Shown: one piece after another, positions 54,546 through 62,427 of the stretch
How the letters are laid out: each line of letters opens with the position of its first letter
How positions within the stretch are numbered: the stretch's first letter is position 1
Source: Arthrobacter sp. Bi83
Lineage (GTDB): Bacteria > Actinomycetota > Actinomycetes > Actinomycetales > Micrococcaceae
Length of the DNA: 64,000 nt
Assembly: GCF_918698095.1 (NCBI RefSeq)
Contig: NZ_CAKKLY010000016.1
Coordinates: 24,110-88,109 of the forward strand
Reading direction: 5' to 3'
Position numbers and translations under genes: made by a program
Notes under the pieces: generated by a model
Seen by the model: only the letters and a program-made list of their open reading frames with translations
Databases searched by the model: none
Told to the model about the DNA's origin: nothing

Positions 54546-55118
54546 ATGGCGATCGAGGTCCGTCCGGCGACGCAGTTCGAGGACGTGAAAGCGGTGGTGG
54601 GGCCCAAGCGGCCCGACGCAACCGTGTGCTGGTGCCTGAGCTACCGCATTCCGTCAAAGCAAAACGTTGAGCTGCGGGGCACTGCCCGCGGGGAGCTCGT
54701 GCAGGAACTGGTGGCGCAGGACCCGCCGCCCGGAGTGCTGGCGTACGACGGCGGGGAGGCAGTTGGATGGGCCGGTGTCCATCCGCGCGCCGACACCAGC
54801 TTCGCACGCAACCGCCGGATCCCTCACGTGGACGACCTCGACGTGTGGGCCGTGTGGTGTATCCGGGTGCGCCCGGGGTACCGCGGGTGGGGAATTTCCC
54901 ATGTGCTGCTGCAGGGTGCCGTCGAATTCGCACGCTCGTTCGGCGCGCCCGCCATCGAGGGCTATCCGGTGGACAACCAGGGCAGGAAGGTGGACCTCAC
55001 CATGGCCTATGTCGGTACACGCAAACTCTTCGAGGATGCAGGTTTCACCAAGGCCGCCGACACCGGCTCCGTCCTCAATGGCTTCCCGCGGGTGCTTATG
55101 CGCCTTGATCTGCGCTGA
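54546..55118 (+). CDS. GNAT family N-acetyltransferase
   Basis: A 190-residue acetyltransferase-fold protein. VWCIRVRPGYRGWGISHVLLQGAVEFARSFGA (about 105-136) is the acetyl-CoA motif A with the RxGxxG-like loop, and EGYPVD and YVGTRKLFEDAGF form the C-terminal half. It probably modifies an amine of a small molecule; the acceptor is unknown. It has a CWCL pair near residue 28 that is common in this subgroup of actinobacterial GNATs. It follows the LuxR gene by 50 bases in the same direction but has no obvious link to C1 metabolism. Confidence 0.85.
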   Translation: MAIEVRPATQFEDVKAVVGPKRPDATVCWCLSYRIPSKQNVELRGTARGELVQELVAQDPPPGVLAYDGGEAVGWAGVHPRADTSFARNRRIPHVDDLDVWAVWCIRVRPGYRGWGISHVLLQGAVEFARSFGAPAIEGYPVDNQGRKVDLTMAYVGTRKLFEDAGFTKAADTGSVLNGFPRVLMRLDLR

Positions 55119-55254
55119 GCGTTAACCGCCTCAACGCAATGTCGGCTTCGTCACACTTCCCGGCATAGGATCAAAACGGGGGATTGGCCGAGAGGCCTGT
55201 CCCCGCGGTCTCCCTGGAAAGCAGACCGCCGACACTACTTTGAGAGTATGGATC

Positions 55255-56070
55255 ATGGCTTCGAACAATGACCCTGAATCCGATGCCGACAGCGAGGGCG
55301 AGGGCGGCCAGCATGGCGGTGTCCAGTCTGTAGACAGGGCCCTCGTTGTCCTGGAGATCCTGGCCCGCGAAGGCCATGCTGGCGTGAGTGAGATCGCCGA
55401 GGAAATGGGCATTCACAAGTCCACTGCCTCCAGGCTGCTCGGCTCCCTGGTGGGCAGGGAGATGGTCCACCAGAACAGCGAACGGGGCAAGTATCAGCTG
55501 GGCTTTGGCATCCTGCGCCTGGCCAGTTCCATTCCCGGCCGGCTGAGCCTGGTCCGCGAGGCACGCCCTGTGCTCGAAAGCCTGGCCGAGGAGTTCAAGG
55601 AGACGGTGAACCTTGCCGTGCTCCGGTCCAATTACGCGGTGAACGTGGACCAGGCCATGGGACCGTCAACTCTGGCTACCTATGACTGGGTGGGGAGCCT
55701 GACCCCCTTGCACGCGACATCGAGCGGGAAAGTTCTGCTGGCGGCACTGCCGGTGGAAGAACGGGAAAGGATCCTGACTGAGACCGGACTGCCGGCCCGC
55801 ACCCCGCGGACCATCACCAGCCGCGACAAGCTTGAAAAGCAACTTCTGGACGTCGCCCACCACGGCCATGCGGTGGTCAGGGAAGAGTTTGAAATCGGTC
55901 TGAACTCCATGGCGGTTCCGGTCTACAACCACTTGGGGACGGTGATCGGCGCGGTCAGCATCTCCGGCCCCGCATTCCGCTTCGATCCGGAGAAAACGCC
56001 GGGCCTCGTCGAGGGCCTCGGGCAGGCTGGCCTGCGGATCAGTGCCAACATGGGCTACACGCGCCGATGA
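55255..56070 (+). CDS. IclR family transcriptional regulator
   Basis: A 271-residue regulator. After a 20-residue acidic start, the N-terminal winged helix is clear (SVDRALVVLEILAREGHAGVSEIAEEMGIHKSTASRLLGSLV in pieces). The C-terminal GAF-like effector domain has TPLHATSSGKVLLAALP and FEIGLNSMAVPVYNHLGTVIGAVSISGP. The ATG at 55255 is preferred to the TTG at 55240. Position next to a betaine-type transporter gene and a palindromic element at 56428-56464 suggests it senses a betaine catabolite and controls that transporter, though a truncated reductase gene now lies in between. Confidence 0.9.
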   Translation: MASNNDPESDADSEGEGGQHGGVQSVDRALVVLEILAREGHAGVSEIAEEMGIHKSTASRLLGSLVGREMVHQNSERGKYQLGFGILRLASSIPGRLSLVREARPVLESLAEEFKETVNLAVLRSNYAVNVDQAMGPSTLATYDWVGSLTPLHATSSGKVLLAALPVEERERILTETGLPARTPRTITSRDKLEKQLLDVAHHGHAVVREEFEIGLNSMAVPVYNHLGTVIGAVSISGPAFRFDPEKTPGLVEGLGQAGLRISANMGYTRR

Positions 56071-56093
56071 CCCGGACCGGTGGTTGAGCATCG

Positions 56094-56351
56094 CTATCCA
56101 GCAGCGCCTGCACCGCTAGCGCCGCCGCCAAGAAGCCACTCAGCGTTCAGTCCGTGGTCGTCCGTCTCGAGAAACAGATCTTCGGCCGTGATGGTGCCGA
56201 GGAGGAATTCCTTGGACAGGGGCGGCCTGTCATAGGGGCGGTGATGCTCATCGCCAAGGGTGACCAACCGTCCGGAGAAGCCCTGAGCGCGGGCTGCCCT
56301 GACCGCCGAAAGGCCGGCCAGTGAGGCGCCCACGATCGCAAGTGTCTGCAT
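56094..56351 (-). pseudogene. Truncated FAD-dependent ferredoxin/rubredoxin reductase
   Basis: Only the first ~77 residues of a flavoprotein reductase are left. TLAIVGASLAGLSAVRAARAQGF is the FAD fold, and RPYDRPPLSKEFLLG matches the ferredoxin reductase family (usual length about 400). After EWLLGGG the frame runs through a few Gly/Ala codons to a stop, 24 bases from the end of the IclR gene. The NADH domain and the rest are gone. Such reductases serve Rieske oxygenases, for instance in glycine betaine demethylation, so this may mark a lost betaine-oxidation gene set. The ATG at 56351 is used. Confidence 0.78.
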
Positions 56352-56427
56352 AACCCACTCGCTTCCTAACTGCTTTATGCGCAACAACAACCGCGATAAG
56401 CAACAGCGTGATGTGTGACATGTCGAC

Positions 56428-56464
56428 TGTCAAGGATGACGCCAGGCCAAGGAATTCCTTGACA
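56428..56464. promoter_or_regulatory. Inverted repeats upstream of the BCCT transporter gene
   Basis: TGTCAAGGA (56428-56436) is mirrored by TCCTTGACA (56456-56464). The second half also lies in the perfect 14-bp palindrome CAAGGAATTCCTTG (56448-56461). Three related half-sites in 37 bases fit an IclR-type operator. The element includes a TTGACA -35-like hexamer at its right edge. It is the main feature in the 342-base stretch 56352-56693; I saw no gene in the remainder. Confidence 0.6.
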
Positions 56465-56693
56465 ATTGCGTGTGAGCTAGCGCACTCTGTTGCTGAAGAC
56501 GATGCGTGTTGATTACTGCGGAACTAAACGAGCAGAGGATCCGTCGCCCCTCCCCCGGCGGAACTGCTGGTCCGCATTCACGAAATCAAGATTGTCGACG
56601 GCGACAATCGAATCCGAGGACGAGCCGGACCTGCCGCCGGGCTAACCGCCGGCGGCCACGGCCGCCGTCCCACTTATTCAATTAAGGAACCTC

Positions 56694-58592
56694 ATGACAA
56701 TCAATAGTGACGTCACTATCGATGAAAGCAGCGAAGACAGTCGGGACTCCGGGGTGGACCCGGCGTTGGAACGAGAGCCTGAACCTCCCCAGGAAGACCT
56801 GCAAATCCTTCAGGCCCTGCGGGAAACCGAATCAGAACACGAAGAAGCGCGGCGCAGCAGCCAGCTGTTCCGGAAGGGAGGCATCGACAAGGTAGTCTTC
56901 GGCGTCGCCGGACTGCTCACACTGGCCTTTGTCATCTGGGGATTTGCCGGCAGGGAGAACCTGGCCGCCACTTCCCAGGTGGTCCTTGACTGGGTCATGG
57001 AAAACACCGGCTGGATGTTCGTTTCCCTCTCGTCCCTATTCGTGGTCTATGTGCTGTGGCTGGCGGTCAGCCGCTTCGGGAACATTCCGCTGGGGAAAGA
57101 CGCGGAAAAGCCCGAGTACTCCATGGTCTCGTGGGTCTCGATGATGTTCGCGGCAGGCATGGGCATCGGGCTCATGTTCTACGGCGTGGCCGAGCCGCTG
57201 TACCACTACATCTCCCCGCCACCGGGCACCGTTGACGGCCAGACTCCCGCGGCGGTCCAAACGGCAATGGCAACTTCGATCTTCCACTGGACCCTGCACC
57301 CGTGGGCCATGTACGCGGTGGTGGGCGTTGCCATGGCCTACGGGTCCTACCGCCTCGGCCGCAAGCAACTCATTTCCTCCGTCTTCACGTCCCTGTTCGG
57401 CATCCGCAGGGTGGAAGGTCCCATCGGCAAGCTCATCAACATGCTGGCCATCTTCGCCACACTCTTCGGAACGGCAGCATCGCTCGGACTCGGAGCGCTG
57501 CAGATCGGCAGCGGCATGGCGTCCAACGGCTGGATCGGCGGCCAACTTGCCACCCCCGTGCTCGTGGTGATCGTTGCCATTCTCACAGCCTGCTTCGTGG
57601 CCTCGGCAGTCTCCGGCATCAGCCGCGGAATCCAGTGGCTGTCCAACATCAACATGGTCCTGGCCGCACTCCTTGCGGTCATCGTCTTCGTGGCCGGGCC
57701 AACGCTTTTCATCCTGAACCTGATCCCGGCGGCCGTCGGCGACTATGCCCGGGACCTGGCCGAGATGGCCTCCCGGACCGAGGCCGTCGGCGACGATGCC
57801 CTGCGCACATGGATGTCCGGCTGGACCATCTTCTACTGGGCCTGGTGGGTCTCCTGGACTCCCTTCGTGGGCCTGTTCATCGCCCGCATCAGCCGCGGCC
57901 GCACCATCCGCCAGTTCGTCACTGGTGTCCTGCTGGTCCCCAGCGTCGTCAGCGTGATCTGGTTCGGCATCTTCGGCGGCGCCGCCATCCATATCCAGTC
58001 CACAGCTGATGCCACACCGGACACCGGCGATGGCCTGGCCAAGATCGTCGACGGAACTCCCACGATTTCCTTCGATGGTGCGCTGTTCGATCTGCTCCAC
58101 CACCTGCCCTTGCCCAACGCCATTGCCGCCGCGGTCTCCATCCTGGCGATGGTCCTGGTGGCGATCTTCTTCGTCACGGGTGCCGACGCGGCCTCCATCG
58201 TGATGGGTTCACTGAGCTCCGACGGCGCTGAAGAGCCACGCCGGGGAGTCGTTATCTTCTGGGGTGCCCTCACCGGCGCCGTCGCAGCTGTGATGCTCCT
58301 TGCCGGCGGCGACAAGCCTGCCGAGGCGCTTGCCGGACTGCAACGGATCACCATCGTCTCAGCGCTGCCCTTCGTGCTTGTGATGTTCCTGATGTGTTTT
58401 GCCCTGACAAGGGATCTGCGCAGGGACCCGCTGTCACTGCGCAGGCGGCTGGTCACATCCGTCGTCGAGCGCTCCATCCGCAGTGGAGTCGAACAGCATG
58501 GCGGCGTCCAGTTCGATCTGGTGACCAAGCATGAATGTGATGAACGGTGCTCCAAGAGTGAGCTTGATCCTGCCGGGGACAAGCGGCGCTAA
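56694..58592 (+). CDS. BCCT family betaine/carnitine/choline-type transporter
   Basis: Twelve-helix secondary carrier of 632 residues. An acidic N-terminal domain of about 60 residues (hydrophilic, with the repeated E/D/R of ESEHEEARRSS) precedes the core. The BCCT marks are MMFAAGMGIGLMFYGVAEP near residue 151, FHWTLHPWAMYAVVG near 200, and the signature region WAWWVSWTPFVGLFIARISRGRTIRQFV near 385-412. It takes up quaternary ammonium compounds such as glycine betaine, driven by Na+ or H+. The basic/acidic C-terminal tail is moderately long, as in osmosensing BetP-like members. It would feed the nearby sarcosine and formaldehyde pathways. Confidence 0.93.
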   Translation: MTINSDVTIDESSEDSRDSGVDPALEREPEPPQEDLQILQALRETESEHEEARRSSQLFRKGGIDKVVFGVAGLLTLAFVIWGFAGRENLAATSQVVLDWVMENTGWMFVSLSSLFVVYVLWLAVSRFGNIPLGKDAEKPEYSMVSWVSMMFAAGMGIGLMFYGVAEPLYHYISPPPGTVDGQTPAAVQTAMATSIFHWTLHPWAMYAVVGVAMAYGSYRLGRKQLISSVFTSLFGIRRVEGPIGKLINMLAIFATLFGTAASLGLGALQIGSGMASNGWIGGQLATPVLVVIVAILTACFVASAVSGISRGIQWLSNINMVLAALLAVIVFVAGPTLFILNLIPAAVGDYARDLAEMASRTEAVGDDALRTWMSGWTIFYWAWWVSWTPFVGLFIARISRGRTIRQFVTGVLLVPSVVSVIWFGIFGGAAIHIQSTADATPDTGDGLAKIVDGTPTISFDGALFDLLHHLPLPNAIAAAVSILAMVLVAIFFVTGADAASIVMGSLSSDGAEEPRRGVVIFWGALTGAVAAVMLLAGGDKPAEALAGLQRITIVSALPFVLVMFLMCFALTRDLRRDPLSLRRRLVTSVVERSIRSGVEQHGGVQFDLVTKHECDERCSKSELDPAGDKRR

Positions 58593-58599
58593 GTACAAC

Positions 58600-58641
58600 G
58601 CGGCCGGATCCCGGTACCACCTCGGATCGGGATCCGGCCGC
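58600..58641 (+). terminator. 14-bp hairpin between the BCCT and moaA genes
   Basis: GCGGCCGGATCCCG (58600-58613) pairs perfectly with CGGGATCCGGCCGC (58628-58641) over a 14-base loop, starting eight bases after the transporter stop. There is no T-tract. It may end the transporter message or act as an attenuator before the tiny reading frame at 58689. Confidence 0.7.
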
Positions 58642-58688
58642 ACTGACGCGCCCCTGCAAGAACGTCGGACCCAGAAAGGGAAAGCGCA

Positions 58689-58754
58689 ATGTCCGCAACA
58701 ATCGGCACAGTCGCCGCGGTAACCACCCGGTCATCAGCTCGAAGCCACCACTGA
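58689..58754 (+). CDS. Putative 21-residue leader peptide upstream of moaA
   Basis: A tiny frame starts at ATG 58689 behind AAAGGGAAAG, a good ribosome site, and ends in a TGA (58752-58754) that overlaps the moaA ATG by one base (TGATG). The product is Thr/Ala/Ser-rich and ends in SARSHH. The stop-start overlap is the arrangement of coupled translation, so the peptide could let ribosomes reach moaA or act in attenuation together with the hairpin at 58600-58641. No known family was recognised. Confidence 0.5.
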   Translation: MSATIGTVAAVTTRSSARSHH

Positions 58755-59881
58755 TGACCGTTCAACTTGGCTTGCCGGTGTTGCGCCAAGAGGCCCCCTA
58801 CAACCGGATGAAGATCCCGCCGCGGCGGCCGCAAGGGCAGCCTTCGGGACTGTTCGACCGTTTTGGCCGCCGGGCCACCGACATGAGACTGTCCGTGACG
58901 GACAAGTGCAATCTCCGATGCACGTACTGTATGCCTGCGGAAGGCCTGGAATGGCTTCCCAAGCCGGCGGTCATGACCGCCGAAGAGATCGTGCGGATCG
59001 TGGGGATCGGCGTCGGTCGGCTCGGAGTCAGGGAGCTGCGCCTGACGGGCGGCGAACCTCTGGTCCGCGGGGACCTCGTGGACATTGTCAGCGCGCTCCG
59101 CTGCCGCCACCCGGACCTTCCGATCTCCATGACAACCAATGGTCTGGGACTGGACAAGAAAGCCGAGTTGCTGAGGGACGCCGGCCTCACACGGGTCAAT
59201 ATCTCCCTTGACTCCCTGCACCAAGAGACCTTCACCAAAATTACCCGGCGCCCTTACCTGGGCAGGGTGCTGGCCGGGGTCCAGGCAGCCTCGTCCGCCG
59301 GCCTCGGCCCAATCAAGATCAATGCCGTACTCATGCGCGGCATCAACGACGCCGAAGCACCAGCGCTGCTGGCTTGGGCCCTTGAATTCGGTCATGAGCT
59401 GAGGTTTATCGAGCAAATGCCGCTGGACGCCGACCATGGCTGGTCCCGGCGCGACATGATCACAGCAACGGAAATCCGGGAAATCCTGGGGACAGTGTTC
59501 GTACTGGCTTCCGATCCCGGGGATCGTGACGGCGCGCCCGCCGAACGCTTCCGCGTCCGACGTCGGGACCCGGCCACCGGCGGACCCGCCGGTCCGGTGC
59601 TGGGCACGGTGGGAATCATCGCCTCCGTCACGGAGCCGTTCTGCTCGGACTGCCGGCGGACCCGCATCACGGCCGAGGGCACGATCATGAGCTGCCTCTT
59701 CTCGCGCCAGGAGTTCGACCTCCTGGGCCTCCTGCGGGAAGGTGCACCCGAGGACGAGCTTGTGCGGCGGTGGGAGGACGCCATGTGGATCAAGCCCAAA
59801 GCCCACGGCATGGAACACACAGGCTTGGGGGCGCAAGACTTTGTCCAGCCGGACCGAACTATGAGCGCCATAGGAGGCTAA
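58754..59881 (+). CDS. moaA: GTP 3',8-cyclase (molybdenum cofactor biosynthesis)
   Basis: Radical SAM enzyme of 375 residues that starts molybdopterin synthesis from GTP. The N-terminal cluster is C52, C56 and C59 in DKCNLRCTYCMP. The C-terminal cluster is CX2CX13C in FCSDCRRTRITAEG plus the Cys of MSCLFS. The C-terminal Gly-Gly needed for activity is present. This excludes a RiPP-type radical SAM enzyme, which would lack the second, GTP-binding cluster. A molybdenum formate dehydrogenase would be a fitting user in a region that produces formate, but none is in the window. moaD follows after one base. Confidence 0.95.
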   Translation: MTVQLGLPVLRQEAPYNRMKIPPRRPQGQPSGLFDRFGRRATDMRLSVTDKCNLRCTYCMPAEGLEWLPKPAVMTAEEIVRIVGIGVGRLGVRELRLTGGEPLVRGDLVDIVSALRCRHPDLPISMTTNGLGLDKKAELLRDAGLTRVNISLDSLHQETFTKITRRPYLGRVLAGVQAASSAGLGPIKINAVLMRGINDAEAPALLAWALEFGHELRFIEQMPLDADHGWSRRDMITATEIREILGTVFVLASDPGDRDGAPAERFRVRRRDPATGGPAGPVLGTVGIIASVTEPFCSDCRRTRITAEGTIMSCLFSRQEFDLLGLLREGAPEDELVRRWEDAMWIKPKAHGMEHTGLGAQDFVQPDRTMSAIGG

Positions 59882-59882
59882 T

Positions 59883-60155
59883 TTGGCAGTACTGGTCCGT
59901 TACTTTGCCGCTGCGGCAGCGGCGGCCGGCATGGCGGAGGAACACTTCGACCTCGCGCCGGGGTCAACGCTGGACGAACTCCTGTCCGCCATACTTGCGG
60001 CAGACCGCCCGCAGCCCACTGCCGGCGCTCCGCAACTTGACGGGGTTCTGTCCAGGAGCAGCTTCCTCCGTAACGAAGTGGCTGTCCGCGACCGGTCAAC
60101 AGCCCTGAATTCGGAGGACGTCCTTGACGTTCTCCCGCCCTTTGCGGGCGGCTAA
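59883..60155 (+). CDS. moaD: MoaD/ThiS family sulfur carrier (molybdopterin synthase small subunit)
   Basis: Ubiquitin-fold protein of 90 residues ending in PPFAGG, the Gly-Gly tail that is thiocarboxylated to carry sulfur into molybdopterin. LVRYFAAAAAAAGMAEEHFDL and LNSEDVLDVLPP are family-like. The TTG at 59883 has TAGGAGG five bases upstream and follows moaA directly, so the two are one transcription unit. The large subunit MoaE is not encoded here. Confidence 0.9.
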   Translation: MAVLVRYFAAAAAAAGMAEEHFDLAPGSTLDELLSAILAADRPQPTAGAPQLDGVLSRSSFLRNEVAVRDRSTALNSEDVLDVLPPFAGG

Positions 60156-60200
60156 CTCTCCGCGTCTACGAGCGCGTCCCAAACTAGGAAAGGCACTCAC

Positions 60201-60317
60201 ATGGCACCATCGGCGTCCACAGTGGCAAAGGTTGAAACGGAATCAGATGAAGCTTCCTCCGTTGATGACTGCGACTACCACGGCTGCTTTTTCTGTTCCG
60301 GCCCCGAGACCGACTGA
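60201..60317 (+). CDS. 38-residue Cys-rich peptide, unknown
   Basis: A small frame with ATG 60201 behind AGGAAAGG (60186-60193), 45 bases after moaD. The first ~23 residues are Ser/Glu/Asp-rich and leader-like. The end carries DDCDYHGCFFCSGPETD with three cysteines in C-X4-C-X2-C spacing (C24, C29, C32) and a His between. It could be a small metal-binding protein or a modified-peptide precursor. It is followed by an AT-rich control region and the mycothiol-dependent formaldehyde dehydrogenase gene. I do not recognise the family. Ribosome site, spacing and motif make it a plausible gene. Confidence 0.6.
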   Translation: MAPSASTVAKVETESDEASSVDDCDYHGCFFCSGPETD

Positions 60318-60386
60318 CGGCTGCGTCCGGCTTTCCCGATTGCCTCGAGCACGTTGACGCAGCCAAGTTCGGGCGCATACGATCAC

Positions 60387-60405
60387 TTATATATTAGTTA
60401 TATAA
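60387..60405. promoter_or_regulatory. AT-rich inverted repeat upstream of mscR
   Basis: TTATATA (60387-60393) and TATATAA (60399-60405) flank TTAGT in an AT-rich island 165 bases before the dehydrogenase start. The heptamer ATATCAG at 60413-60419 also occurs in the palindrome upstream of glyA (50645-50651), which hints at control by the same GntR-type protein. The 253-base stretch 60318-60570 shows no gene. Confidence 0.5.
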
Positions 60406-60570
60406 CTCACAAATATCAGATAGATCAGTCGCTCCCAAAAAGCCGCTGACGCCGAATCAGAAGACCTCCGGCCACCACCCGCTCCCCCGCATAGACAGCG
60501 CCAGGCGCCTGCGAAAAAGCGATGTGTCAACTGCGCCAGCCGCAGAACACTCGAAAGGAACACCCAGATC

Positions 60571-61713
60571 ATGGTTCATAAAGTGAAGGCAGTTGTTGTC
60601 AGGGAGAAGAACGCTCCGGTGTCGGTGGAAACGATCCTGGTCCCGGATCCGGGGCCAGGGGAGGCCCTGGTGGATGTCCTAACGTGCGGGGTGTGCCACA
60701 CGGACCTGCATTACAAGCTGGGCGGCATTGGGGACGAGTTCCCGTACCTGCTGGGCCACGAGGCCACCGGCGTGGTCTCCGCCGTGGGTGAAGGTGTGAC
60801 CGAGGTGGCCCCGGGTGACCGGGTGATCCTGAACTGGCGTGCGGTGTGCGGGCAGTGCCGGGCGTGTTCGAAGGGCCAGCCGCAGTATTGTTTCAACACC
60901 GCCAACGCCACCCAGAAGATGACGCTGGAGGACGGAACCGAACTGTCCCCGGCCCTGGGGATCGGGGCGTTCGCGGAGAAGACACTGGTCGCTGCCGGGC
61001 AGTGCACCAAGGTCGATGAGGACGTCGACCCGGCCGCGGTGGGTTTGCTGGGCTGCGGGGTGATGGCCGGCATCGGGGCGGCGATCAACACCGGGGAGGT
61101 CAAGCGCGGCGAATCGGTGGCCGTGATCGGCTGCGGCGGCGTGGGCATTGCCGCGATCGCCGGCGCGAAGCTGGCCGGGGCCACCACGATCATCGCGGTG
61201 GACATCGATGAGAACAAGATCGAGATGGCCAGATCCCTGGGCGCGACCCATGGCGTGCACTCCCGCACCTCCGACCCAGTGGAGGCGATCCGGGCGCTGA
61301 CCGGCGGGAACGGGGCCGACGTCGTGATCGAGGCCGTCGGACGCCCCGAAACCTATAAGCAGGCGTTCTACGCCCGGGACCTGGCCGGCAGAGTGGTCCT
61401 TGTCGGCGTCCCGACGCCGGACATGCAGCTGGAGTTGCCGCTGCTGGATGTCTTTGGCCGGGGCGGGTCGCTGAAGTCCTCCTGGTACGGGGACTGCCTG
61501 CCCTCTCGCGACTTCCCCATGCTCGTCTCCCATTACAAGCAGGGCAACCTGGACCTGGACGCGTTCGTCTCCGAACGCATCACCATCGACCAGGTCGAGG
61601 ATGCCTTCGACAAAATGCACGAAGGCAAGGTCCTGCGCTCCGTCGTCGAAATCCAGCCCGCCCAGGACATCCAGACTGTCGAAGGCATCCAGACGGCAGG
61701 TGCCTCCGCATGA
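60571..61713 (+). CDS. mscR: S-(hydroxymethyl)mycothiol dehydrogenase (mycothiol-dependent formaldehyde dehydrogenase)
   Basis: Zinc-dependent class III-type alcohol dehydrogenase of 380 residues. The catalytic zinc ligands are the Cys of [10 protein letters not shown] near residue 40 and the His-Glu of LLGHEATG near 62. The structural zinc is bound by the four Cys of [15 protein letters not shown] near 92-106. The NAD fold is [22 protein letters not shown] near 184. Sequence style matches the actinobacterial MscR/AdhE enzymes that oxidise the formaldehyde-mycothiol adduct to S-formylmycothiol. The next gene overlaps by four bases and encodes a possible thioester hydrolase; mshA for mycothiol synthesis follows. 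Together these form a formaldehyde detoxification unit. Confidence 0.93.
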   Translation: MVHKVKAVVVREKNAPVSVETILVPDPGPGEALVDVLTCGVCHTDLHYKLGGIGDEFPYLLGHEATGVVSAVGEGVTEVAPGDRVILNWRAVCGQCRACSKGQPQYCFNTANATQKMTLEDGTELSPALGIGAFAEKTLVAAGQCTKVDEDVDPAAVGLLGCGVMAGIGAAINTGEVKRGESVAVIGCGGVGIAAIAGAKLAGATTIIAVDIDENKIEMARSLGATHGVHSRTSDPVEAIRALTGGNGADVVIEAVGRPETYKQAFYARDLAGRVVLVGVPTPDMQLELPLLDVFGRGGSLKSSWYGDCLPSRDFPMLVSHYKQGNLDLDAFVSERITIDQVEDAFDKMHEGKVLRSVVEIQPAQDIQTVEGIQTAGASA

Positions 61714-62330
61714 GTGTCACGATCGAAAACCTGGTCACCTCGGGGACCTTCTCGCTCGACGGCGGGACATGGGACGTGGACAACAACGTCTGGATCGTGG
61801 GCAACGAGAACGAGTGCGTGATCATTGATTCCCCGCACGACGCCGCTGCGATCATCAGCCAGGTGCGTGGCCGGAAGGTCCTGGCCATCCTGCTCACGCA
61901 CGCGCACAACGACCACATCGGCGCCGCCCGCGACGTCGCCGGCGCCGTCGCCGCACCCATCTGGCTGAACCCGGAGGACCAAGTCCTCTGGGAACAGGTC
62001 TACCCCGGCACCACCCCCGACCGCAGCATCAGCGATGGGGACGAATTTACCGTGGGCGGGGCCACCCTGAAGGCGATCCACACGCCCGGCCACTCGCCGG
62101 GCTCCACTTGCTTCCTCCTCGAACAGGAGGGAACGGTGTTCACCGGGGACACCCTGTTCAACGGCGGCCCCGGTGCCACCGGCCGCTCCTACAGCGACTA
62201 CCCGACCATCCTGACCTCGATACGCGAACGGCTCCTCACCCTCCCCGCGGAAACGGTGGTCCGGACCGGCCACGGCGACAGCACCACCATCGCCGCCGAA
62301 CGCGAAAACCTCGCCAAGGTATCCCAGTAA
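61710..62330 (+). CDS. MBL-fold metallo-hydrolase, probable S-formylmycothiol hydrolase
   Basis: Glyoxalase II-like enzyme of 206 residues. The metal motif HxHxDH is [10 protein letters not shown] (H64, H66, D68, H69). The later ligands are in [13 protein letters not shown] (His), FTGDTLF (Asp) and RTGHGDSTT (His). In mycothiol-producing bacteria an MBL-fold gene often directly follows mscR, and the enzyme is taken to hydrolyse S-formylmycothiol to formate and mycothiol. The four-base overlap with mscR supports this pairing. The activity is inferred from fold and context. Confidence 0.9.
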   Translation: MSVTIENLVTSGTFSLDGGTWDVDNNVWIVGNENECVIIDSPHDAAAIISQVRGRKVLAILLTHAHNDHIGAARDVAGAVAAPIWLNPEDQVLWEQVYPGTTPDRSISDGDEFTVGGATLKAIHTPGHSPGSTCFLLEQEGTVFTGDTLFNGGPGATGRSYSDYPTILTSIRERLLTLPAETVVRTGHGDSTTIAAERENLAKVSQ

Positions 62331-62346
62331 GACTGGGCAAAACAGC

Positions 62347-62381
62347 CGAACGGCCCCCGTCCTGTAGATGGGGGCCGTTCG
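62347..62381 (+). terminator. 12-bp hairpin between the MBL and mshA genes
   Basis: CGAACGGCCCCC (62347-62358) pairs perfectly with GGGGGCCGTTCG (62370-62381) over an 11-base loop, 17 bases after the hydrolase stop. No T-tract follows, so it might be a terminator or a partial read-through element before mshA. Confidence 0.75.
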
Positions 62382-62427
62382 TGTACCACTTCATAAAGCG
62401 GTACTTCGCAAAGCAGAAAGGAGGGAC

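Noticed and set aside
58754..60317. RiPP cluster: radical SAM enzyme, MoaD-like protein and Cys-rich precursor peptide
   Set aside because: The radical SAM protein has the second CX2CX13C cluster and C-terminal Gly-Gly of true MoaA, and the MoaD partner has a normal Gly-Gly tail, so cofactor synthesis explains both. The peptide remains unexplained and is listed separately.
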